Below are positions 56,301 through 64,000 of a DNA stretch of 64,000 bases, in pieces. Each line of letters opens with the position of its first letter. The first letter of the stretch is position 1. The stretch comes from Heterotrichella gracilis (taxonomy: Eukaryota > Sar > Xanthophyceae > Tribonematales > Xanthonemataceae): NCBI GenBank assembly GCA_032358255.1, contig JAULBX010031370.1:124001-188000 (forward strand), given 5' to 3'. The notes below the pieces were generated by a model. The model saw only the letters and a program-made list of their open reading frames with translations, did not search any database and had not been told where the DNA came from. The translations under genes were made by a program, and so were the position numbers.

Positions 56301-59300
56301 CACCTGATTCAAACCGTTCCTCAATGACCGCCACTGTCTCCTTCATCACCTGCTCCACAATCTTGTCATTGTCCCTAACAAAGACTCTAGCCATTTTCCT
56401 CCTCTCATCTTGACAAACCCTACACCTCCCAGTTCTACTCTCTTTACCCCTCCACCCCCTCCCACCCCTCACCTCTCAAAACGCCTGATCTGGATGTTCT
56501 CCCCAATGGCAGCCACCGTCTCCTTCACCACCTGCCCCACGGTCTTGTCGTTGTCCTTGATGAAGGGCTGCTCAAGCAGGGACATGGTCTTGAGCGTCTT
56601 CTCGATGCGCCCAGCCACGATCGTGGGCCTGAGGAGTGGGGTGAGGGAAGGATTGGAATGGGTGGAGAGATAAGGATTGAGACAAGTTAAGGGATGAGGA
56701 TTGAGTTGAGAGTAGGGACGGGGATTGGAATGAGGGATGGATAGAGATGTGTGAGGATGTATGGGAAGCATGGCGCACGCGGGGCAGTGCCGCAAGTTCT
56801 CAGAAGCTGTGTCTGGGTATGCGCAGGAGACGGTGCAGGCAACCCTGCAACCAGGCACATGCACCGCAGTGTGCACCTTAATTGTGCAACGCCAATGCTG
56901 ATGGCCCATTCCCCAGGCTCCCTGGACATGCGCCCACCGTCCCCAGAATAAAATTTCTGTTCTCAAAGGCGTGCCAAGCCAGTGCTCGGTGGGGCAAGCC
57001 GTGCAAGGGTGACTGCTTACGTGGCTGCACTGGTGGAAGTACTGAAGCCGCTGTGTGGACGGGCCCAAATCAGATTGCCTCCGAATTGCTCTGATACCTT
57101 CTCTGCCCAGTTTGATTCCCCTGCTCCCCTAAAACCTCTTCATTATGCACCATCCAACTTCGCTCCTAGACCATACGTAAACCCTATCATCCCTCTCACC
57201 TGAATTCCTCTGGATTGCTCCAAATGTCCTCCTTGCCCATTGATCCTCCCACACCCCTTCATTACGCACCACCCAACTTCGCCCCTAAACCCTACAGAAA
57301 CCCTAAACCCTACCAACCCTCTCACCTGAACTTCTCTGGCTTGCTCTTTATGTCCTCCTTGCCCATCTCAATAGCAGTCTCACTGTCCTTCACCTCCTGG
57401 GGGACGTCCTCAACGCGCACATACCGAGCGTCGGGTGAGGCGGCGACCTGCGGGTGGGCGGGTGGTGGGCGTGAGGGGGGGTGGGGGGTGAGTGGGTGGG
57501 TTAGGGTGCGAGGAGAGGGGGTGAGTGGGTCGGTGTGAGGTGAGGCAGCGGCGTGCAGGGTGGGGTGGGTGGGTGGGAGAGCTAAACTTTAAACCCTCAT
57601 AAAGACAGGTTCTTTTGTAAGAAAAGGGTAGGGTGGCGGGGGGTGAGGGGCAACCCCCACCCCCACCACGCCATGCCGCATTCCCATCCCAACACAGGGT
57701 CTGAATACAGACACGCGCAGGCATCAGTGCAATGAGGTTGCTTAGTCAAGCCTAGGCGTCTGTGCCAACGGATGCAGCTGCATAGGGCCTGGGAATGTGC
57801 CCATGTGCTCAAGTGTCCAGCCGTGCCTGCATGGCCATGGCTAAACCAATCGCTCCTGGGCACACGACAAATACATGCAATTTCCAGGTGAATACATACA
57901 AATTCATGGGGTGCGCACCTGCATGGCGATGTCTGACACCAGCTAAACCTATGATTTCTGGACAAACAATAATTACATGCAAATTACACGTGATTAGATA
58001 CAAATTCGTGGGGTGCGCACCTGCATGGCGATGTCTGACACCAGCTCCCTGAACCGCTCGTTCTTGGACACAAAGTCGGTTTCGCAGTTGACCTCAACCA
58101 GCACACCCAGCCTGGACATGAGCCAGCAGAGGAAAGTCAGCAGGAGTCCAATGGAGGGGCTTTCCAAACAGTGCCATGCCCCGGATTTGTACACAATGCA
58201 GTACGCAACCTATGAGCCCCAGAGAGAATTCATTGATCCCTGTACGCTTTTGGCCTCCATTTCGGCCCCAGAACGTTCACGCTGTGCGATCCCTTCCATC
58301 CTTCCTCAATTTTAACCCAGCCCTGTATGAATGCGCCCACTAGACCCTCAGCTCCGCCCCCACGCACTGATACCTTCCCCTAAATGATCCACACACCTTG
58401 CTTCTGTATGGAATTCACATACTTGTATGCACAAACGTAGGCCCTCAAAAGGTCACCTATCACCTTCTCCAAAATGGCCCACGCACCTTGCCCCTGCGTG
58501 GATGTATGCCCCCACCAGGCCCTCTGCAGCCACCCTCCCTGCCTTCTTCTCTGCTGAGGCAAGACCCTTCTGGCGCAGGAACTGCAGAGGGTGTGTGGCA
58601 AGGACATTAGAGTGGTGGGCATGGGGCAGGTCGGTGGGAGGTCATGTGACTGGCATGTGCGTCCCTTGCATGTGAGGTGTGATGTTAAAGGTCGCGATGC
58701 ACGCCCAGCAGGTGGGCTGGGGTGCGGCTGATTGCCAGGCATGTGTGAGGTCGTGCGCTGGCATGAAGGGCGTGTGGGGGCGGGTAGGCATAGGTGGGGC
58801 TATGCCTTCACTACATGGCGCCGCAATAATGGTGCAGCAAAGAGCTGGTGTGCCACATGCATGCGCCTGGCAACGAAGATATTGCTGAACCAATGCCAGG
58901 TGCCGAACACTACCACCGCAAGCTATAAACCTTCCCCATCGCCCGCAACGAACACGCATCACCATTCATCACGGAGCTGCCACCCGCAGCCCAATGCACC
59001 CCGCCCTTCCTATGCCATCACCCACAGCCCAGCAAATGCACCGCCTCCTTCATATGCCATCTGCTCACCCATCACAACTTGCCCATCACCCGCAACCGCC
59101 CATTCACCCCCCCCGCTCGCTTCCACCCACCTCAATGGCCTTCTCCAAATCCCCATCCACCTCGCCCAGCGCCTTCTTGCAGTCCATCATGCCCGCCCCC
59201 GTCTTCTCACGCAGCTCCTTCACAGCCTGCGCAGAGATGCCAACCTTGGCCGCCTTGGCAGCAGGCGCAGCCTCCGCAATCACCGGCTCGGGCGCGGGCG

Positions 59301-62300
59301 CTGCCACCTCAGCAACCACTGGGGCTGTCTCGGGCTCTGCAACTGGCGCAGCCACCTCAGCGACTGGCTCGGGAGCTGCCTCAGGCTCCGGTGTGGCTTC
59401 GGCGACTGGCTCGGGCTCGGGGATTGGCTCAGCCACCTCGGGCTCGGGGGCAGCCTCGGCCACTGGCTCTGGTGCTGCTGCCTCCTCCTCAACAGCGGCC
59501 TGGGGAGGGGTATGCCCATGGGCTTCAACCTGTGCATGTGCATGTATGATGGATGCAGGCAGTCGGTATTTGATAATACAACTTACAAAATACAGAGTGA
59601 GTTTTCTTTCCTTCATTTTTCTCATTTTTGGTGATTTTTCTTTTGTCTTTTCTTTAGCCTTTCATACACTTTGGTGCCAGGAGCCTGCAGCCGCGCTCTA
59701 TGCGCCAGCAGGTGCGGCATGCCAAGGTGCACATGGGTGGCAGGGTGTAGCGAGTGACTGGGGGCGGAGTGGGCCAGCAGGCGCTTACAAGTACAAACAA
59801 GCACCTCTCACAGGGTCTCTCAATCACAAATGCGCAATAAGTATTATGGTGTGACTGCACAGCGGTCTGGAAACTTAACATGAAAACTGCTGAAAACTGG
59901 CCATCCGTTGCTGCATCGCTGGGTGGGCTCACATGTTGCAAAATGCTGCGAAAAAAATTGAACTCGAAAAACAGAGGACAAGCGTTGTTCATGATGTAGA
60001 GCCGGCAGGGTAATACCTGGGGCAATGCCCTTGACAGCTGCAGTGCTTAGTGCTGCGGCAACGATTGCACCTCTGCTACTGGACAGTGCTTGTAGCAGTG
60101 CTTGCACCCATGCTACTGGACAGTGCTCTGTGGCCGTGCTTGCGTCTCGGCTACTGGTTAGTGCTGTGGCAGTGCTTGCATCTCTGCTATTGGTGGCGTG
60201 GTGAGGCTGCATGCGGTGAAGGTGAAGGGCAGGGTTCAGGGCCCCACCTCAACTGGGGCCTCCTCAGGCACCGGCGCCTCCTCGACAGCTGGCGCCTCCA
60301 CTGCCGCCTCAGCAACAGGGGCCTCCTCAGCCACTGGCGCAGGCTCCTCAGGGGCCGCCACCTCAGCGACCGGCTCCTCCACTGGCGCAGGCTCCTCAGG
60401 GGCCGCCACCTCAGCGACAGCCTCCTCCACTGGCACAGGCTCCTCCACCGCCACCTCGGCAACAGCCTCCTCCACTGGAGCTGCCGCCTCCGCCACAGCC
60501 TCCTCCAAAGGCGCCTCCTCGGGGGCCGCTGCGGGCTCCTCCTCAGCGACAGCAAAGGCCTCGCCCCCGGGGAACATGTCGCGGCGGATGCCGACCTGCG
60601 CCAGCGCGTACTCCAGGGAGGTTGTGGCGTTGGTTACTCCGATGCCCACCCCCTTCTCCTTCATGTCGCGCTCGCGTTTCCGGTCCTCGTCGGTCTTCTG
60701 GGTCAGCTCGATCTTGCTGCCCTCAACCTTGACCACGCGGGCCTGCGCCATGGGGGGTGACAGGGCATCAGTCCTTTTGCTGTAAATGCAAAGCAACCAC
60801 CAAGCAACCCGCAGAACAACATGCCGCAGAAATTCGCTGAACTGAAACAGGAACAGAAAGTGAACACTCCCTGTTGCTTTTTCAGACTCAACTTCTCCAA
60901 CAACATGGCAGCAACTTTCCAAAACACGGCATCACCAGGTTCAAGATGCAGTGGCGACGCCTTGTTGCCATGCCATGCCACGCCATGCCATGCCATGCAA
61001 ATCAATGCAATGCCATGCCGTGCGGCCACCCACCTCGATCTCGTCGCCCTCGCTGACCAGGTCCTTGGCTGTGGGTGCCCGCACGGTGCTATCGTTGGGC
61101 ACGATGAACTCCTCGGTGCGCATCAGCCCCTGGAAGCCGCCGCCCACGTCCACAAAGGCGCCAAAGTTGGTGACCTTCATGACCTTGCCGGTGATGACGT
61201 CGCCCTTGGCCACGGGGGGCGGGGCGCGCTCCCGGCGCTCCTTGCCTGGGGCTGCGGGGTGGAGGGGCATGTGCATCAGGTGATTGCGATTGGCAACAAG
61301 ATAGGAGGGCAGTGCATGCGGTGGGACTCCAGCCCTGGTATCAGGTTTGGTCCCCACCCAGAATCTAATACACATGGGACGCATCGGCTGGAAGCGGAGT
61401 GCATAGGACCAAAAAGTGTACTTGCAATCCGAACCTAACATGTGATGATGGTAGATACGCGTACATCCATTACAGCAAAAAATCGTCATGAGGTGGTATG
61501 CTGGCAGTACGAGTGAGTCCGCTACCAAGCTTCATCCCACTAACTTGAAGTGTGGTAGTTCTACGCTCCTGCTTGATAGTGGATACCACCAACCACTATC
61601 GTGAAACCTAATCATCGAGATGAAGTGGTAACAATCCTATCCCACTACCTACTATCCACACTATACTGAATCGAGGTGAACTGTTGGCAGTATCGTCTAG
61701 TCCCTTACCACAACCACTGACCACAATGTGCCTGGAAATGCTGGAGTATGGCTAAACCCTAAACCCTAGGCAGCAGCTCCTTACCGCGGGTAGCCACCTT
61801 GCCGCTGCGCTCCTGCCTGGCGGTGGGCCCGCGCGACCCGCGGTACCCACCCTCGCCCTCGCCCCCGCCGGAGCCCTGCTCAGCGGGCTCCTCCAGCACC
61901 ATGCTGCAGGAGAACTTGCCGGTGTCCATGTCCACGGAGGTCACCCGCACCTTGACGGCGTCGCCCATGTTCACAATGTCCTCCACGCGCTTCACGTACC
62001 CGGCCTGCATTGAGGGGATTGCTGGTCTTAGATTAAACCAACCAAACAACAATAATTATGAGACATCGTCCACAATATCCTCCACACGCTTGATGTACCC
62101 GGCCTACATGGTGCAGGAACAGCCTGTCACCCTCCGGCCCAAACGCCGATGCCTTAAATCAGGATTCAGCAGGGTGCGCATGCAAGCAAAGGCTATGTGC
62201 GGTGCTGAGAACCCGGCTTGCTTTTGCCGGCGCTTGGCATGGAACGGCATGGGTGGCAGTCGAGGACAACGTGTATGTGTGTGCATTTGTATATATGGGT

Positions 62301-63339
62301 GAGCCCCACACTGCCCAATTGAGCTGGTGCTAGCACATGGGCAGTGGTAGCAGCTGGTGGGTGAAGGATATTTCCCTGCTCCGTGCAACGTGACACATCA
62401 TGTCCAGCTGCCACAGGGGTGTCCATGCAAGGCCCATGTGTACTTACAGAGAGCTGCGAGATGTGGCACAGGCCGTCTGTCCTTGCACCAATGTCGATGA
62501 AGGCGCCGTAGGGCTGCACCGTGGTCTGCAACAACAGCACCAGTGCAGCTTAGATGGATAGATAGATATTTCACAAGGGCAGCGTACACACAAGGTGGGT
62601 GATAGTGGGTGGTCTCACAAATATACTATTTTGGAGAAGGCAATGAGAATAAAGGCAAGGGGACTGACTAAAACACCGTGATGCACCTGTTATAAACCCG
62701 GCCAGGGCAACAAGCGGGTACACCGGCACTGATCTATAGCACCACGCACCACTGTGCCATCGTATGTGTTCCCAGCTTGGATGTCCTCAAACTTGACGGC
62801 AAACTCCCGGGGCTCGCGCCGGGGCCTGGCGCCACCACGGCCCCTGCCACCGCCGCCCCTGCCCCTGCCCCTGCCACGAAACGAGTCGTCTCCCCTCCGC
62901 TCGCCCTGTGCCTGCTCTGCCGCAGGGGCCACCTGTGCTGCCGCATCCTGAGCTGCCGCCTCGGGTACTGTCTCCTGTGCAACTGCCACGGTCTCGGCTG
63001 CTGCCTCGACGGGCTCTGCTGCCACTTGCACCCTCTGCAGGCGGAGCCTCTCGGTGCGGAGCACACGGCCAAACTTGCTGCCCCGGGATGCACTGCGAGA
63101 CCACAAGTGGTGAGCAAAACACTAGCTAGCTTTGGTGAGGGGCAAACGGTGTTGTGGGGCAAGCGCTGTACCTCTGAAATGCTGCTCCACGGGCGGGGCG
63201 AGCCTGCAGCAAGGTCCTGCCCTGCAACACGAAGGAGGTTGTAAGTTTAGTGGGGTGTGTCCTGGTGGCTAGGTGGTGTACACGTTGTCGCTGGCCGTAC
63301 CTGGGCGATGCACGCCTGCTGCGCGAGTGTGAACTCCAT
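53310..63339 (-). CDS. PETs: Chloroplast EF-Ts polyprotein (PSRP-7/EF-Ts fusion)
   Basis: Sixteen exons join in frame to about 1,028 aa: 63339-63301, 63221-63172, 63092-62750, 62525-62448, 62004-61785, 61251-61034, 60742-60248, 59499-59131, 58581-58487, 58111-58021, 57447-57326, 56628-56473, 55917-55761, 55191-54989, 54621-54409, 53547-53310. Order: transit peptide with Arg-rich stretch, S1 RNA-binding domain 1 ([20 protein letters not shown]), S1 domain 2 ([16 protein letters not shown]), Glu/Ala/Pro repeat linker, then two full EF-Ts modules, each with the [13 protein letters not shown] helix and an N-CETDFV motif. EF-Ts recycles EF-Tu-GDP in the chloroplast; S1 domains bind mRNA at the ribosome. 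Length and order match the Chlamydomonas PETs precursor, known to yield PSRP-7 and EF-Ts forms. The first ATG is used. Confidence 0.93.
53915..54430 (-). repeat. Five copies of a PETs exon end with donor
   Basis: The segment CTCACCTGATnnCCTC...GGTCAGGATGTCCTCCTTGCC appears near 53,916, 54,036, 54,152, 54,280 and at the true donor (54,405-54,460). The copies differ in length and in how many donor bases survive. Confidence 0.85.
54590..54765 (-). repeat. Echoes of the EF-Ts2 exon start with acceptor
   Basis: GCAGTTGAG(C/G)TCAAC...CACGCCCAGCCT and the following GGAT recur at 54,666-54,700 and 54,727-54,765 after the real exon edge (54,594-54,630). TTTAGGG units lie between them. Confidence 0.85.
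56287..56412 (-). repeat. Long echo of a PETs exon that keeps an open frame
   Basis: It matches about 110 bases of the exon 56,473-56,628 and reads on the - strand as [20 protein letters not shown]..., parallel to [20 protein letters not shown] in the true exon. Its donor has mutated from GT to AT. Confidence 0.8.
57195..57380 (-). repeat. Echo of a PETs exon end
   Basis: CTCACCTGAATTCCTCTGG and ATGTCCTCCTTGCCCAT at 57,198-57,243 repeat the true exon end at 57,321-57,368. Confidence 0.8.
57880..58055 (-). repeat. Tandem duplication around a PETs donor
   Basis: A unit of about 115 bp including ACAAATTC(A/G)TGGGGTGCGC and ACCTGCATGGCGATGTCTGA occurs twice (about 57,897 and 58,012). Each copy has an intact donor context; only the 58,021 side leads into coding sequence. 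Confidence 0.85.
58325..58500 (-). repeat. Echoes of a PETs exon end
   Basis: CACACACCTTGCTTCTGTATGG near 58,389 and a weaker match near 58,330 resemble the true exon end ACGCACCTTGCCCCTGCGTGG at 58,481-58,501. Confidence 0.65.
60250..60560 (-). repeat. Coding Glu/Ala/Pro/Val repeats in PETs linker
   Basis: Imperfect units of about 16-20 residues ([20 protein letters not shown] type) encoded in one exon, with near-identical DNA units around 60,320-60,420. The preceding exon (59,230-59,470) has a similar E/P/A repeat stretch. Confidence 0.9.
62055..62106 (-). repeat. Echo of a PETs exon start with acceptor region
   Basis: GTCCACAATATCCTCCACACG then CTTGATGTACCCGGCCTACA repeats the exon start at 61,967-62,010 (TTCACAATGTCCTCCACGCG...GTACCCGGCCTGCA). 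The copied acceptor reads TAG instead of CAG. Confidence 0.85.
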
Positions 63340-63775
63340 GGTGGAAAGGAGGCAAACACCCTGTCGAGTTGTTTGCGTTCCTGGATAAGTGCCGCTGCAC
63401 ATGCACGGCTGTGGCTATGAAACAAGTGCACAAACGCCTGGCTCGTGGCAAAAGCCGCCGGCTCTCTGCAAACTGCCACGCTGGCAGATGATGATCGGCC
63501 CCCTCAAACCCTCTGTAAGGGTTTCCAAGTTTCCCAATATTGGAGCCATGCGTGTGGGTTGCAACTCCGTCCACTCCTCTGTGGCCTTAAAGCTGATGGG
63601 TCGTTGCAAAGTGTAGCTCATCTTGTATATTTGCTTTCCGGATATCGCGTGCGGGTGACCCACTCATTGTTTCGTAGCCCTGGCCTTCAACTCCTGTGCA
63701 ACCTATACCCTGAAAGCAAAGTGGATCTGGCGTCGTGCATACCAGTGATAGCACGCAAAACGAAGAACAACTCCA
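63340..63775. promoter_or_regulatory. Divergent spacer between PETs and the proteasome gene
   Basis: 436 bp between two ATGs in opposite directions, so a shared promoter is likely. A TGTATATTTG stretch near 63,625 could serve as a weak TATA-like element. No exon seen. Confidence 0.45.
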
Positions 63776-64000
63776 ATGTCGGGGATCGGGACAGGGGTGA
63801 GGAGACGTTGCAGCCGCGCACCTCTGGCTGATGTGGGTTGTGCCTTGTCACTGACGACTCTCCTCGTCATGCAGTATGACCTGTCTGTTTCCACTTTCTC
63901 TCCGGACGGAAAGGTTTTCCAAACAGAATATGCACAAAAAGCAGTCGACATCAGTGGGTACGTATTTTGCTTTGCGTGTGCTGATATCATGCCACTGCAT
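63776..64000 (+). CDS. PAG1: 20S proteasome subunit alpha-3 (alpha type G), 5' part
   Basis: Exon 1 is 63776-63796 (MSGIGTG); exon 2 is 63875-63957. Joined they read [20 protein letters not shown] followed by [15 protein letters not shown], the conserved N-terminus of the eukaryotic alpha-3 subunit, whose [14 protein letters not shown] pattern forms the gate of the 20S ring. The second donor (GG|GTACG) is at 63,958. The rest of the gene is beyond the window. It is head to head with PETs. Confidence 0.9.
   Translation, partial: MSGIGTGVRRRCSRAPLADVGCALSLTTLLVMQYDLSVSTFSPDGKVFQTEYAQKAVDISGYVFCFACADIMPLH

Noticed and set aside
1-64000. CRISPR array, phage or bacterial operon
   Set aside because: Repeats have no constant-length spacers, and genes are intron-rich with eukaryotic families throughout.

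Overview
This is a nuclear genome window from a green alga (Chlorophyta, probably a core chlorophyte). The evidence is spliceosomal GT-AG introns in nearly every gene, plant-style telomere-like CCCTAAA/TTTAGGG motifs inside introns, TGTAA poly(A)-type signals, and an EF-Ts polyprotein gene of the kind known from Chlamydomonas chloroplasts. I cannot name the species from sequence alone. All gene models were assembled by hand by matching exon phases; residue numbers are approximate.

Layout: (1) 1.7-5.0 kb, + strand, EF-hand mitochondrial carrier. (2) 6.8-17.4 kb, + strand, a giant (about 2,088 aa) ankyrin-repeat U-box protein. (3) 19.2-21.3 kb, - strand, an unrecognised protein with an N-terminal myristoylation/palmitoylation motif and a Cys-rich segment, head to head with a small DUF2256-type zinc protein (22.4-22.7 kb). 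(4) 23.5-31.0 kb, - strand, endosomal-type Na+(K+)/H+ exchanger, with a LINE fragment in one intron. (5) 32.1-51.5 kb, a tandemly duplicated three-gene block: AP-5 zeta subunit, a small plastid-type protein (here Y) on the - strand, and a plastid/membrane protein (here Z). Copy 1 keeps AP5Z1 and Y but its Z is dead. Copy 2 keeps Z, while its AP5Z1 is a relic and its Y is cut off by a hAT transposon that itself carries a LINE insertion with a 16-bp target-site duplication. (6) 53.3-63.3 kb, - strand, PETs: two S1 domains plus two complete EF-Ts modules. (7) 63.8 kb to the edge, + strand, the start of proteasome subunit alpha-3.

The most unusual signal is structural and recurs across the window. 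Introns repeatedly carry partial, decayed or near-perfect copies ('echoes') of the edge of the neighbouring exon, including its splice site, usually in short tandem arrays. I count more than twenty cases in at least six genes. A second pattern is polarity of telomere-like motifs: on the transcribed strand TTTAGGG mostly follows 5' donors and CCCTAAA mostly precedes 3' acceptors. A near-perfect 71-bp palindrome lies in the convergent spacer at 52.4 kb.

The genes do not form one pathway. Plastid translation (PETs), endomembrane traffic and pH (AP5Z1, NHX), mitochondrial Ca2+-regulated transport and protein turnover (U-box, proteasome) are neighbours, often sharing divergent promoters.
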